A DNA stretch of 64,000 nucleotides from Colwellia sp. MB02u-6 (GCF_014077095.1 NZ_JACGVG010000036.1:62001-126000); one strand, 5' to 3'. Positions 9,956-20,015 are shown, numbered from the stretch's first letter. Notes: generated by a model from the letters alone, not told the origin. Numbers and translations are program-made.

Positions 9956-10465
9956 CTAGTGAGTTTCTGTACTTGCTGGTGCTTGTTCGGCATTCGCTTG
10001 TGCTGCACGTTGTTGTACATAGTTGGCGAATAAAGCTTCAAAGTTTACCGGGGCTAAGTTAATTTGTGGGAAAGAGCCACGACTAACTAAGTTCGCTACT
10101 GATTCACGCGCATAAGGGAATAAAGTGGTAGGACAAAATGCACCAATAGTATGGGCTAACTGTGCTTCAGGCAGGTTACCTATGGTAAAAATACCGGCTT
10201 GTTGAACTTCAGCTAGAAAAGCAGTTTGGTCTTCAACTTTAGCCGTCACGGTTAACGACAAGGTTACTTCATAAGTATCATCAGCAAGTTTAGTTGATTT
10301 AGTATCAATATCTAACTGGATTTCTGGCTTCCAATCTTTTTGAAAAATTGCCGGTGAATTGGGAGTTTCAAATGAGATATCTTTGGTATAAACGCGTTGA
10401 ATCGCAAATTGTGGTGCTTGTTGTTCAGTTGTTGCTTCTGCGCCGTTTTGAATTTCGTCAGCCAT
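9956..10465 (-). CDS. secB: protein-export chaperone SecB
   Basis: SecB is a tetrameric cytosolic chaperone that keeps preproteins unfolded and delivers them to SecA. The 169-residue product has the family core [19 protein letters not shown], then a beta-rich body with [20 protein letters not shown] and [17 protein letters not shown], and an acidic Ala-rich tail. The Cys/Ala tail that contacts SecA in E. coli is replaced by an Ala/Glu/Thr-rich end. It sits between grxC and gpsA, the conserved gammaproteobacterial order. Confidence 0.97.
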   Translation of the reverse strand: MADEIQNGAEATTEQQAPQFAIQRVYTKDISFETPNSPAIFQKDWKPEIQLDIDTKSTKLADDTYEVTLSLTVTAKVEDQTAFLAEVQQAGIFTIGNLPEAQLAHTIGAFCPTTLFPYARESVANLVSRGSFPQINLAPVNFEALFANYVQQRAAQANAEQAPASTETH

Positions 10466-10532
10466 GTTATGTTACTTCCTATATAGTTACGCCTTTTTTA
10501 AGGCATTTTTATTCTATGTTTTTTCACTGATA

Positions 10533-10787
10533 TTATTGTGATAAGAGTGAAGCTAATTTTCCTTGCGCATGCAATGCAAGTAATTCATCACAACCGCCGA
10601 TATGCTCGTTGTTAATAAATATTTGTGGCACTGTTGCGCTGCCCTGACTGCGTGTGATCATTTTTTCACGCAATGGTGCATCACCATCAATTTTTATTTC
10701 GTTGTAAGTAACCTTCATATCATCAAGCAAAGCTTTCGCTCTCATGCAATAAAAACAAGTTACTTTGGTATATATGTCAACTGCCAT
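10533..10787 (-). CDS. grxC: glutaredoxin 3
   Basis: A small thiol-disulfide oxidoreductase. The active site is CFYC, at the usual position after VDIYTKVT; many glutaredoxins have CPYC, so the Pro is replaced by Phe. TVPQIFINNEHIGGCDEL carries the cis-proline and the glutathione-binding GG. I start at the ATG at 10787 (MAVDIYTK), which aligns with other GrxC proteins, rather than the in-frame ATG at 10793. It lies 27 bp after the rhodanese gene and upstream of secB. Confidence 0.94.
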   Translation of the reverse strand: MAVDIYTKVTCFYCMRAKALLDDMKVTYNEIKIDGDAPLREKMITRSQGSATVPQIFINNEHIGGCDELLALHAQGKLASLLSQ

Positions 10788-10814
10788 TATCATAATCCGT
10801 TGTTTGGTTGCATA

Positions 10815-11240
10815 CTACTTGGTTACAGGTAAGCCTGCACTTAACCAAGCATTCATGCCGCCTTTAAGTAAACTTACTCGAGTAAAACCCGCTTTTGCTA
10901 GCTGGCTAGCCACTTTGCCTGCGCTCATGCCAGCACTACATACTATAATGATGGGATTATCTTTATGTTTTTCAAGACTAGAAAATTCATTTTTACTGAC
11001 TTTATCATTGCCAAGGTGCAAGGCATCGACAATATGTCCGGCTTTAAAGTCTTTCTCGCTTCGGCTATCAACAACAACACCTGACTCTCTATTAATTAAA
11101 AAAGTCATTTGTTGTGTGCTTAATTGTTTAATAGGTGACATTTGAATTCTGACCGTCATGACAATAATCATCAAAACAATAAACAGCCAAATAGTGCTGA
11201 GCAATGATTGACTCATTGCGAAGGTAATAAGTTGGTCCAT
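10815..11240 (-). CDS. membrane-anchored rhodanese-like protein (YibN type)
   Basis: The 141-residue protein has one N-terminal membrane helix (STIWLFIVLMIIVMTVRIQ) followed by a single rhodanese domain. The catalytic loop is IIVCSAGMSAGKVA, with the cysteine present; VVDSRSEKDFKAGHI is the conserved substrate-side motif. Its position at the head of the grxC-secB-gpsA series matches E. coli yibN. YibN-like proteins are thought to act at the inner membrane, but the exact sulfur acceptor is unknown. Confidence 0.88.
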   Translation of the reverse strand: MDQLITFAMSQSLLSTIWLFIVLMIIVMTVRIQMSPIKQLSTQQMTFLINRESGVVVDSRSEKDFKAGHIVDALHLGNDKVSKNEFSSLEKHKDNPIIIVCSAGMSAGKVASQLAKAGFTRVSLLKGGMNAWLSAGLPVTK

Positions 11241-11535
11241 AAGTTTTATATTCTAATTAACTAAAATTTGCCAATAGTATACAGGCTAATAAACTAAACC
11301 CAAACTGAACTTTTCATAGAAAAACAGATTTACTTAATATCTTAATACGCATCGACAAATTTTGTTCTTATCGCTGTAACTTTTCACGACATAATTGACT
11401 GATAAAAGCTGATGAGATCAGAAATATTTTCTCTACTATTTTCTCTACATAGACAGAAGATATTCACTGCGTGTCTTGATATACTGCTGCTGAAAATTAT
11501 TTTTATCTCTCATTACTCGTATAAAGGAAGCCGTG

Positions 11536-13077
11536 ATGCCACACAAAAAATCAACAGTTCTTATTATTTTAGATGGTTGGGGATATAGAGAAAACCCAGA
11601 GTCTAATGCTATTTATCATGCCAAAACCCCGGTAATAGATAACTTAATGGCGAATAAGCCAAATATGCTGATTGAGACCTCAGGCATGGCGGTTGGTTTA
11701 CCTGACGGGCAAATGGGTAACTCTGAAGTAGGTCATGTTAACTTAGGCGCTGGCCGTATTGTTTATCAAGACTTCACTCGCATTACCAAAGCGATTAAAG
11801 ATAAAGAATTTCAAAGCAACCCTGTTTTAGTCAATGCAGTAGAAAGCGCCGTTAGCAACAATAAAGCGATACACGTTTTTGGTCTATTATCTCCAGGTGG
11901 CGTCCATAGCCATGAAGATCATATTTTTGCGATGTTAGAAATGGCGGCTGAAAAAGGCGCAAAAAAGATTTATTTACATGCCTTTTTAGATGGCCGTGAT
12001 ACGCCACCACGCAGTGCAGAAGCTTCGTTAATAAAAGCACAAGCAAAGTTTGCTGAATTAGGTTGCGGGCAAGTTGCCTCGGTAATTGGCCGCTATTATG
12101 CTATGGACAGAGATCAACGCTGGGAACGCGTTGAATTAGCTTATAATTTAATGGTTTCAGGCCAAGCCGATTTTCACTATAGTCAGGCGACTGATGCTTT
12201 GCATGCTGCTTACGCGCGCGACGAAAATGATGAATTTGTTAAAGCCTCAGCAATTACCGACGAACAGGGTGAAGTGATTAAGGTGCAAGATGGCGATGCC
12301 ATGATCTTTATGAATTTTAGAGCCGATCGTGCGCGCCAATTTACCCGCTGTTTTACCGACACAAAATTTTCAGGCTTTACACGCCAAAAACAACCCAAAC
12401 TCGGCAGTTTTGTTATGCTAACCGAATATGCCGCCGATATCGATGCACCGGCTGCATTCCCGGCGGTAAAACTTAATAACGTGTTAGGAGAATGGTTAGA
12501 AAAGCATGATAAAACGCAACTGCGCATTTCAGAAACAGAAAAGTATGCGCACGTAACGTTTTTCTTTAGCGGTGGTAAAGAAGATACTTTTGTCGGTGAA
12601 CAACGAATATTAGTGCCATCACCACAAGTAGCGACCTATGACCTACAACCAGAAATGAACTCAACCCTGTTAACCGATAAATTAGTGGCCGCAATAGAAA
12701 GCGGCGAGCATGACTTTATTGTTTGCAACTATCCAAATGGTGATATGGTAGGTCATACCGGTGATTTTAATGCCGCAGTAAAAGCCTGTGAGGCCGTCGA
12801 CACTTGTATTGGTAGAATAGTGACCGCATTAGAGAAAACTGGCAGCGAGTGTTTAATTACTGCTGACCACGGCAACGCAGAACAAATGATGGATAAGGTG
12901 TCAGGACAAGCGCACACCGCACATACTTGTGAACCTGTACCGTTAATTTATATTGGTCGAAACGCAAAAATGGCCAAAACAGGCGCGCTAAGTGATATCG
13001 CTCCCACTATTTTATCATTAATGAATATGCCTCAACCCAAAGAAATGACCGGGTGTAAATTATTAACCTTAACTTAA
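11536..13077 (+). CDS. gpmI: 2,3-bisphosphoglycerate-independent phosphoglycerate mutase
   Basis: GpmI interconverts 3- and 2-phosphoglycerate in glycolysis using two metal ions and a phosphoserine intermediate. The product of about 513 residues shows LDGWGYRE (metal-binding Asp), [13 protein letters not shown] (catalytic Ser), HGLLSPGG-like [24 protein letters not shown], and the C-terminal metal site [13 protein letters not shown] and [11 protein letters not shown] choose ATG 11536, which is 7 nt after AGGA, over the GTG at 11533. It is divergent from the rhodanese gene and leads the gpmI-envC-yibQ group. Confidence 0.96.
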   Translation: MPHKKSTVLIILDGWGYRENPESNAIYHAKTPVIDNLMANKPNMLIETSGMAVGLPDGQMGNSEVGHVNLGAGRIVYQDFTRITKAIKDKEFQSNPVLVNAVESAVSNNKAIHVFGLLSPGGVHSHEDHIFAMLEMAAEKGAKKIYLHAFLDGRDTPPRSAEASLIKAQAKFAELGCGQVASVIGRYYAMDRDQRWERVELAYNLMVSGQADFHYSQATDALHAAYARDENDEFVKASAITDEQGEVIKVQDGDAMIFMNFRADRARQFTRCFTDTKFSGFTRQKQPKLGSFVMLTEYAADIDAPAAFPAVKLNNVLGEWLEKHDKTQLRISETEKYAHVTFFFSGGKEDTFVGEQRILVPSPQVATYDLQPEMNSTLLTDKLVAAIESGEHDFIVCNYPNGDMVGHTGDFNAAVKACEAVDTCIGRIVTALEKTGSECLITADHGNAEQMMDKVSGQAHTAHTCEPVPLIYIGRNAKMAKTGALSDIAPTILSLMNMPQPKEMTGCKLLTLT

Positions 13078-13089
13078 CTTAATTTAAAC

Positions 13090-14295
13090 ATGCTTTTTAA
13101 GATGAATATCAGCAAGCCGATATTAAAACGTAGCCAGTTTAGCACTGGCTACGCTTTTTTTATTGGCCTAGTGCTGATGTTTTGCTCGTTTAATATTTTG
13201 GCCCAAACAAGTGCTAATGTTAAAAATAGTACCCAAAGCAGTGCAAAAGCCAATCAGCAACTGTCTGATATTCAACAAGCTATTAATCAACAAAAAAAAA
13301 CCTTATCAAGTACTAATGTAGAGATTAGTGATCTAGAGCAACAATTAAAAACAGACGATATCGCCATAGGTGAAGTGGCCCGAAACTTAGCAAATACCAG
13401 TACTAGCCTAACCACAACACGCCAAAAACTAAGCCAGCTTAGCGCAGAAAAAAAACAATTAACACTGGCCAAAAAACAGCAAGAGCAGATATTAGCCAAG
13501 CAACTTAGAGCCGCTTATTCCACCGGCCATCACGACTATATAAAGTTAATCCTTAACCAACAAAAACCCAGTAACGTACAGCGTACTATTACTCATTATC
13601 AATACCTCAATGCTGCCCGTATTAAAGAAATTGAAGCCTTTAAAAGCACGATTACACAACTGAATAACGTAACAGCACAGTACCAGCAGCAAGCTGAACA
13701 ATTAACACAATTAACACAAACCCAAAGTCAACAAAAACAACTGCTCGAATTATCAAAAAACAAACAAAAACAAACCTTAAAAGCGCTCAATAAAAAGGCG
13801 CTTACCGAACAACAGAAGCTGGCTAAATTAGAACGAGAAGAGTCAGCATTGGTTGCCTTGTTGAAAAAAATAGCTGCTGCCACACAAAAAGTAGATAATC
13901 TAGTCGGTTTGAGTAAATTAAAACGTAAGCTGAGTTGGCCAGTTAAAGGGCAAATTCGTCACCGTTTTGGCTCAAGTAAGCAAGGCTACTTGAAATGGAA
14001 AGGGGTATTTCTTTCAGCACCGATTGGCCAACAAGTTAAAGCCATTCACAATGGCACTATTTTATTTTCAGATTGGCTTAAAGGTTATGGACTGGTCTCT
14101 GTTGTTGATCATGGCGATGGTTACATGAGTTTATATGGTCATAATCAAGCGTTACTTAAAGCTGTTGGCGACCGTGTAGAAGCAGGTGAACCCATAGCTT
14201 TGGTGGGTCAAAGTGGTGGTCAAGCCAACTCAGGCCTGTACTTTGAAATTCGACATACCGGCATGGCCGTCAACCCTAAACTTTGGTGCAAATAA
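13090..14295 (+). CDS. envC: murein hydrolase activator EnvC
   Basis: EnvC is a periplasmic divisome factor recruited by FtsEX that activates the amidases AmiA and AmiB. The 401-residue protein has a signal peptide (YAFFIGLVLMFCSFNILA), a long Gln/Lys-rich coiled coil (about residues 45-275) and a C-terminal LytM (M23) domain. That domain has DHGDGYMSLYGHNQ and GLYFEIRHTG but lacks the complete zinc ligand set of active peptidases, as expected for an activator. It begins 12 bp after gpmI. An in-frame ATG at 13105 is an alternative start. Confidence 0.92.
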   Translation: MLFKMNISKPILKRSQFSTGYAFFIGLVLMFCSFNILAQTSANVKNSTQSSAKANQQLSDIQQAINQQKKTLSSTNVEISDLEQQLKTDDIAIGEVARNLANTSTSLTTTRQKLSQLSAEKKQLTLAKKQQEQILAKQLRAAYSTGHHDYIKLILNQQKPSNVQRTITHYQYLNAARIKEIEAFKSTITQLNNVTAQYQQQAEQLTQLTQTQSQQKQLLELSKNKQKQTLKALNKKALTEQQKLAKLEREESALVALLKKIAAATQKVDNLVGLSKLKRKLSWPVKGQIRHRFGSSKQGYLKWKGVFLSAPIGQQVKAIHNGTILFSDWLKGYGLVSVVDHGDGYMSLYGHNQALLKAVGDRVEAGEPIALVGQSGGQANSGLYFEIRHTGMAVNPKLWCK

Positions 14296-14389
14296 GCTTA
14301 TGCAGTGTTAGGCATTTAACTAGTCGATTTTGACCATCTGAACTGTTACCCTAAATAATGATTTATTATCTCATCAAAAAAAACTAACC

Positions 14390-15142
14390 GTGCTGCGACT
14401 CCTACTAACCTTTAGCTTACTTTGGCCTGCTTTGCTTTATGCTCAACCGGCACAAGTAGCGATCATTATTGACGACATTGGCTATCGAAAAAGCGACGTT
14501 CAAGCACTCTATTTGCCCGGAAATATCAGTTACGCGATTCTTCCCCATACGCCCTATGGAAAAATATTGGCGTTGCAGGCAAAAGCAAACAAAAATGATG
14601 TTATTCTGCATATTCCCATGGAAGCGAAAAATGGCAAAAAACTCGGCCCCGGCGCGTTAACTAGTGCCATGAATGAAACGGGTATTCGAGCAAGCTTAAC
14701 TCATGCTTTTGCTGAAATTCCTTTCGCTTTGGGTATCAACAACCACATGGGCAGTAAACTTACCGAGCTATATCAACCTATGGCGTGGACCATGCAATTT
14801 CTGCGTGAACGAAATTTAATGTTTATTGATAGCTTAACCACTGGCGCTAGCCAAGCAGAAGAAGTTGCCATAAGCTTTGGTGTACCGAGTTTACATCGAC
14901 ATATCTTTCTCGATAATAAATTAGAACACGCCTATATTCTCAGTCAATTTGAACAACTCATACTCGATGCTAAACGTTATCGTAGCGTTGTTGCTATCGC
15001 GCATCCACACCCTGAAACAATCAGATCATTACATCAACTTTTACCCTTGCTCGATAAAAACAACATAGAGTTAGTGCCGATATCAAGGCTACTAAACAAT
15101 AAAACGGCCATATCAAATCAGCAAACAAATGCTGAAGATTAA
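14390..15142 (+). CDS. yibQ: divergent polysaccharide deacetylase family protein (YibQ)
   Basis: A 250-residue exported protein with signal peptide LLRLLLTFSLLWPALLYAQP. The core shows QVAIIIDDIGY at the N-terminus (the two Asp correspond to NodB motif 1), ILHIPMEAKNG, GINNHMGSKLTE and FIDSLTTGAS, followed by AIAHPHPETI. This is DUF610/Polysacc_deac_2, a NodB-like fold of unproven substrate. It follows envC, as in E. coli. The GTG start at 14390 has a weak ribosome-binding site. Confidence 0.88.
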   Translation: MLRLLLTFSLLWPALLYAQPAQVAIIIDDIGYRKSDVQALYLPGNISYAILPHTPYGKILALQAKANKNDVILHIPMEAKNGKKLGPGALTSAMNETGIRASLTHAFAEIPFALGINNHMGSKLTELYQPMAWTMQFLRERNLMFIDSLTTGASQAEEVAISFGVPSLHRHIFLDNKLEHAYILSQFEQLILDAKRYRSVVAIAHPHPETIRSLHQLLPLLDKNNIELVPISRLLNNKTAISNQQTNAED

Positions 15143-15193
15143 CCCGCTTTTTTACTTTACCAGCGGCTGGAGTTATCAGGTAAGATATAGCCA

Positions 15194-15958
15194 CTAGCCC
15201 TTTATATTATGCTTTTTTAATAGTTGATGTAGATACTTCACGGGTATCGCATAGGTAATGCCGCTCGGCTTACTGATCACTGTTTCTTTACTCTGCTGAA
15301 CAAAAACTTTATTAATAATGCCAATAACCTCACCTGTTTTAACATCATACATAGCACTACCACTGTTGCCCGGATAAGCGGTTGCATCTAATTGATACAC
15401 TAAATAAGGATCTCTTAAGCGCTTAAGCATAGCTATGCTTATTTGTCTTGTATCATCAACGGGTATAATAGTGGGTGTTACGGCGGCAATAATACCTCGG
15501 TGTGTTACAGGATAAAGCCCCAAAACGGCGCCAATCGGGAATCCAGTAAATGCGATAGCACTGCCTTCACGTCGAAAGTCATTGTTTGCTAAAGATAATG
15601 CGGGTAACGCCTGCCCTTCAATTTTAAGAATAGCAAGGTCATGATCCTCATCATGGGCAATCAATTTAGCTAATTTTACTTTCGCCGCTCGGCCCTTACC
15701 GGTAAAAACAGCTAATTTCTGTAATAACCTATCATCTAACTCTTGCTCAATAACATGGTGATTAGTCACGATATAAGTGCCATCACCAATAACAAATCCC
15801 GTGCCATAAAGTTTATTTTTTGGCTGTCCTGTCGGCGTATAAACACCAATACCGACCACAGAAGGTTTAAGTAAGCTCACCGTACCCGCTAAATCAGCAC
15901 AGGCTATTGAACTGAATATCAGCCCAATAAAGCTTAATAATGGTAATAATTTATTCAT
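15194..15958 (-). CDS. secreted trypsin-like serine protease
   Basis: A 254-residue S1-fold protease with a signal peptide (LLPLLSFIGLIFSSIACA). The catalytic triad is visible: His in IVTNHHVIEQ, Asp in DEDHDLAILKIEG, and Ser in YPGNSGSAMYD. There is no PDZ domain, unlike DegP/DegS, so it is a short HtrA-like or trypsin_2-type periplasmic protease. It is convergent with yibQ and divergent from the patatin gene. Substrate unknown. Confidence 0.85.
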   Translation of the reverse strand: MNKLLPLLSFIGLIFSSIACADLAGTVSLLKPSVVGIGVYTPTGQPKNKLYGTGFVIGDGTYIVTNHHVIEQELDDRLLQKLAVFTGKGRAAKVKLAKLIAHDEDHDLAILKIEGQALPALSLANNDFRREGSAIAFTGFPIGAVLGLYPVTHRGIIAAVTPTIIPVDDTRQISIAMLKRLRDPYLVYQLDATAYPGNSGSAMYDVKTGEVIGIINKVFVQQSKETVISKPSGITYAIPVKYLHQLLKKHNIKG

Positions 15959-16072
15959 ATTTTCACTCCTTTTAAAAATTTAAGACTTTACCTGAACTTA
16001 GCACATTTTTTTGTTAGCGATTTTGCCATTTTTACCCATAATTAAATAATAGGATACAGCGAGGAGATATAT

Positions 16073-16894
16073 GTGGCGAATATAGTGCCTATTTTAGCTG
16101 GCGGGGGAACACGCTCACCCGCTCATATCGGCGTTTTGCAAGCATTAAAAGATTTGCATATCGATTTTTCTCATCTTGTTGGCGTATCGGGGGGGAGTAT
16201 AATTGCAAGCTTGTATGCTGCTGGATTATCGATAGCAAAAATTAAACATATTGCGATAACTACCGACTACAATCAATTTAAAGGTTTCTCATTAGTGTGC
16301 TTAATTCGTAATGGCGGTTTAAGTTCTGGTGACATTTTTGAACAATGGGTTGACCAACAGTTAGCAGGTAAAAGGTTTATCGACCTAAATCGAAACTTAC
16401 ATATCGTAGCCACCGATGTAAAAACTGGCCGACCCGTTATTTTTAACCGCGCAAGAACACCTAATATGAAAGTTTCTTTGGCCGTGCGTTTTTCTATGTC
16501 AATTCCACTGGTTTTCAGCTTTAAACCCTTTGGTAAACATTTAATGGTTGATGGCAGTATTTTATCTGAAGATGCCTTACACCGAGATTGGGCTATGGAC
16601 GGCACACCCGTATTGTGTTTTCGTCTGCGCGGTGAGCATGAATATGACGAGCTTAAAACCGATGGGCTATTTCCTATCGTAAATTACATGACGTTATTGA
16701 TCAGAACCTTTATGACAACCATATCACGTGAGTATATTAATGACGCCTTTTGGCACAATACCATCATTATCAATACTGGCTTACGCTCAGCCATTGATTT
16801 TGGCATGAGTGAAGAAGAAAAGTTTTCACTCTTTGATATTGGCTATGAAACTGCAATGAAAATTGTGCCCATTAAAACTCATCATGGCCGTTAA
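16073..16894 (+). CDS. patatin-like phospholipase
   Basis: A 273-residue acyl hydrolase with a Ser-Asp dyad. The oxyanion-hole motif is AGGGTRSPAHIGVLQAL, the nucleophile is in GVSGGSIIAS (GxSxG), and the catalytic Asp is in MVDGSIL. There is no signal peptide, so it should be cytoplasmic or translocated another way. The GTG start has a strong GAGGAG 6 nt upstream; the ATG two bases earlier is out of frame. It precedes the exosortase-associated acyltransferase by 142 bp, but no shared role is evident. Confidence 0.88.
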   Translation: MANIVPILAGGGTRSPAHIGVLQALKDLHIDFSHLVGVSGGSIIASLYAAGLSIAKIKHIAITTDYNQFKGFSLVCLIRNGGLSSGDIFEQWVDQQLAGKRFIDLNRNLHIVATDVKTGRPVIFNRARTPNMKVSLAVRFSMSIPLVFSFKPFGKHLMVDGSILSEDALHRDWAMDGTPVLCFRLRGEHEYDELKTDGLFPIVNYMTLLIRTFMTTISREYINDAFWHNTIIINTGLRSAIDFGMSEEEKFSLFDIGYETAMKIVPIKTHHGR

Positions 16895-17036
16895 GTGCTT
16901 AAATTATTTATTAACAAATAAATAACAATTATATTTCATAATAATCACATAAAGTGGTAAGTTAATTATGTAGCTATACTAAAAATAAAATAATTATCAT
17001 CATGCATAACCGACTAAAAGTCAGGAACTAAAAATA

Positions 17037-17855
17037 ATGAATTGGAGCAAGAAGTTGCTAAACGTGCCTGTGCTTGGAGCCATCACCAAACGCATTGCAT
17101 CAATGAAAGTTAATCATGATGCGATGAATATTGCTGAGCATTTCACCCAATTCTTGCAGCCAGAATTTGCCAATACTGATGAGTTACGCGACGAGGTTTT
17201 CCGCATTCGCCATAATGTGTATTGTGAAGAGTTGGCCTATGAAAAAATAAAAGATGGTGGCAAAGAGCAAGATGAATTTGATGCCCAATCTATTTTTGCA
17301 ATGATAAAACACAAACCTTCAGATACTTATACCAGCTGTGTACGAGTAGTGAAATCAGCAAACGAAACTGAACTATTACCGATAGAGAAATACTGCCTAG
17401 ATTCCATACAGAATAAGGAACTGCATCCAAGCAACTTTCCACGCCATGAAATAGCTGAAATATCACGCCTTGCCGTAAAAGCAGAATTTAGACGTCGTAA
17501 AACAGATAAATTCAAGGGCTCAGCAGTCGGTACGATTAACGAACCCACTTACTCAGAAACAGAACTACGTTGCTTTCCATTTATAGCCATTGGGCTATAT
17601 ATGGCAGCAGCAGCAATGGGTATGGAAACAGGTGTTAAACATGTTTATGTCATGATGGAACCTAGGTTAGCACGTAGCATGAAGTTCGTTGGTATCAATT
17701 ATATTCAGCTTGGAGAAGCCATTGATTATCATGGTTTACGAGCACCGTACTATATTAATGCAACCATATTTATGGAGGATTTATCTCCTGGATTTAAATG
17801 TTTATATAAAGCCATAGCTAAAGATATTTGCAAAAATTTATCGTTAGTCAAATAA
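17037..17855 (+). CDS. PEP-CTERM/exosortase system-associated acyltransferase (AHL-synthase-like GNAT)
   Basis: The 272-residue protein matches the exosortase-associated acyltransferase family, a GNAT group related to acyl-homoserine-lactone synthases. Conserved blocks include FRIRHNVYCEEL near residue 56, KEQDEFDAQS, a Cys-Val-Arg-Val-Val strand, RHEIAEISRLAVKAEFRRRK, and a C-terminal half with GVKHVYVMMEPRLARSM. These recall the W-ExDxFD, xRLLP and ExSRF blocks of LuxI proteins. The acyl acceptor is not known for this family. It sits 75 bp before the ThiF-nitroreductase gene on the same strand, and the two may make one modified small molecule. Confidence 0.8.
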   Translation: MNWSKKLLNVPVLGAITKRIASMKVNHDAMNIAEHFTQFLQPEFANTDELRDEVFRIRHNVYCEELAYEKIKDGGKEQDEFDAQSIFAMIKHKPSDTYTSCVRVVKSANETELLPIEKYCLDSIQNKELHPSNFPRHEIAEISRLAVKAEFRRRKTDKFKGSAVGTINEPTYSETELRCFPFIAIGLYMAAAAMGMETGVKHVYVMMEPRLARSMKFVGINYIQLGEAIDYHGLRAPYYINATIFMEDLSPGFKCLYKAIAKDICKNLSLVK

Positions 17856-17930
17856 AAATATTTTTCACCCTATTATTTACACTACATTTAAGTACAACAT
17901 TATCTTAAATAAATACCAATAGGAAAGTAG

Positions 17931-19958
17931 ATGTTTGATTATAATAAAGCATTTTCCAGAAATGTTGGCTGGGTCACAGAAGAAGAACAACAGCAATTAA
18001 GACATAAAAAAATTGCAATTGCCGGTATGGGTGGTGTTGGAGGAGCTCATCTAATAACTCTTGCCCGCTTAGGTGTCAATAATTTTAACATCTCAGATTT
18101 TGACAGTTTTGAAGTACACAATTTTAATCGTCAATCGGGTGCATTCATGTCGACCCTAGGACAACAAAAATCTGATGTAATGGAGGGAATTGCCAAAGAT
18201 ATAAACCCAAATATCGATATACAAGTTTTTCCAGAAGGTGTATTTTCTCATAATGTAGATGAATTTCTAAGTGGTGTAGATATTTACGTTGATGCTCTCG
18301 ATTTTTTTGCCTTAGAAGCTCGAAAAACAGTTTTTCAGAAATGTTATGAGAATAGCATTCCAGTTATAACCGCAGCGCCGCTTGGAATGGGCTGTGCATT
18401 TTTATGTTTCATGCCGGGTAAAATGTCTTACGAACAATACTTTCGCTTCGACGACAAAGACACTGAGAATGACCAACTAATTCAATTCCTCATCGGTTTA
18501 TCTCCTGCTATGCTGCAACGCTCTTACCTTGTTGATGAAAGTCGCGTCAGTTTTATTGAAAAACGCGGGCCTTCAACGCCTATGGCCATAAATTTATGTG
18601 CCGGAATTGCCGAAACTTATGTTTTAAAAATATTACTTAATAGAGGGCCAGTTTTGGCTGCCCCGTGGGGCTTGCATTTCGATGCCTATAGAAATAAGTT
18701 TGCCAAAACATGGAGACCATTTGGTAATGCCGGTATATTACCCCGATTAATGTTTAAAATAGCTAAAAAAATTGTCATGCGGCCAACAATAAATATAAAG
18801 ATTGAGACTGAATTAAAACCGATAGAACAAATTTTTGAATACGCCAAATGGTCACCCAGTGGCGACAATATGCAACCGCTAAGAATTGAAGTACTAGACG
18901 AACATAGCTGCATCATTCATGGTCATGATACCCGAAAAGATGTTGTTTATGATTTAAAGGGTAACGCCAGTAAACTTGCGCTGGGTTGCTTTCTAGAAAA
19001 TGCAAAAATTGCTGCGCAATCTCTTAATTTTGAAATATGCTGCAGCCAAATAAGTAATAAAAACGGCTTTGAGCCTGACCAAGAAAACTATGACTTATTT
19101 CCTACTTTTAAATTAGCAATACAAGCGTCTAAAACATCACTTTCAACTCACGCTCTTTTTCCCTATATAAAAACCCGTTGTGTACAGAGAAAAAGGATGG
19201 GAACAAGGCCGTTATCGACAACCGAAAAACAAAAATTAGCAGCAATACTACCTGAAGGCTATTCAGTGATTTGGAAAGAGTCCTTTGCTGAACGTTGGCG
19301 AGTGGCTAAGTTGATGTACGGTAATGCCACCACACGATTAAGTATGGAAGAAGGCTTTAACGTACATTCAAAAATAGTGGAATTCACTCCTATTGAGCAA
19401 GATACCAGCCTGGAAAAAAACTGTAACTCAACGTTTAGTAAAGATAAGCTACCAGCAAAGTCTTTAGGTATAGATCCCTTAACTATTGCCTTGTCTCGTT
19501 GGTCATTAAAAAGCTGGTCGCGCTTTCACTTTCTTGATAAGTATCTGGCCGGTACTGTGGCTCCTAAGCTCTTATTGGACTTTTCAACTGCAATAAAAAG
19601 CTCTGCGCACTTTGTTATTATTGCAGACAAAGAGCCCTCTGGGCTAGCAAGCTATTTAGAGGCAGGAGCGGCAGTACAAAAATTTTGGCTGCAAGCCACA
19701 GCGTTGCAACTTGGCTTTCAACCCGAGCAAACCCCTGTTATTTTTTCTGAGTATTTACGTACGGATGTAAAATTTACTGAAAATAAAAAGGCCAGAGAAA
19801 ATGCTATCAAAATGGACCATTGTTTTAAAAGCTTAATAGGCGAAAGTAATGCTAGTCGTGCTATATTTGCCGGTCGTGTCGGGCGCTCATCACTCCCTAC
19901 CAGTAGATCAGTAAGGTTAAGCTTAGAAGAGCTTAGGTATGTAAAAGACTCACAGTAA
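17931..19958 (+). CDS. ThiF/E1-like adenylyltransferase fused to a nitroreductase domain
   Basis: A 675-residue two-domain protein. Residues 1-270 are an E1/ThiF/MoeB-like nucleotide-binding domain with IAIAGMGGVGGAHLITLARL and the following acidic loop ISDFDSFEVHNFNRQ. I see no CxxC zinc pairs. Residues from about 290 resemble the nitroreductase family: AKWSPSGDNMQPLRIEVL (the S-x-x-N/M-Q-P flavin motif) and late LEAGAAVQKFWLQATALQLG. A similar fusion is known in mycobacteria as MoeY (Rv1355c). An ATP-activation plus flavin-redox pair suggests formation of a heterocycle or other modified small molecule, which is inference. GGAAAG precedes the ATG. Confidence 0.75.
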   Translation: MFDYNKAFSRNVGWVTEEEQQQLRHKKIAIAGMGGVGGAHLITLARLGVNNFNISDFDSFEVHNFNRQSGAFMSTLGQQKSDVMEGIAKDINPNIDIQVFPEGVFSHNVDEFLSGVDIYVDALDFFALEARKTVFQKCYENSIPVITAAPLGMGCAFLCFMPGKMSYEQYFRFDDKDTENDQLIQFLIGLSPAMLQRSYLVDESRVSFIEKRGPSTPMAINLCAGIAETYVLKILLNRGPVLAAPWGLHFDAYRNKFAKTWRPFGNAGILPRLMFKIAKKIVMRPTINIKIETELKPIEQIFEYAKWSPSGDNMQPLRIEVLDEHSCIIHGHDTRKDVVYDLKGNASKLALGCFLENAKIAAQSLNFEICCSQISNKNGFEPDQENYDLFPTFKLAIQASKTSLSTHALFPYIKTRCVQRKRMGTRPLSTTEKQKLAAILPEGYSVIWKESFAERWRVAKLMYGNATTRLSMEEGFNVHSKIVEFTPIEQDTSLEKNCNSTFSKDKLPAKSLGIDPLTIALSRWSLKSWSRFHFLDKYLAGTVAPKLLLDFSTAIKSSAHFVIIADKEPSGLASYLEAGAAVQKFWLQATALQLGFQPEQTPVIFSEYLRTDVKFTENKKARENAIKMDHCFKSLIGESNASRAIFAGRVGRSSLPTSRSVRLSLEELRYVKDSQ

Positions 19959-19971
19959 CTCGATGATAAGC

Positions 19972-20015
19972 CCCACAACACGTGTTAACAATTATTTGTT
20001 AACACGTGTTGTGGG
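19972..20015. repeat. 19-bp perfect inverted repeat between convergent genes
   Basis: Arms at 19972-19990 and 19997-20015 are perfectly complementary over 19 bp around the loop ATTATT. Each arm contains the 10-bp palindrome AACACGTGTT and the block TGTTAACA spans the inner end. No T-run follows on either strand, so it is not a textbook intrinsic terminator. It lies 13 bp after the ThiF gene and overlaps the last codons of the minus-strand pseudogene. Confidence 0.8.
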
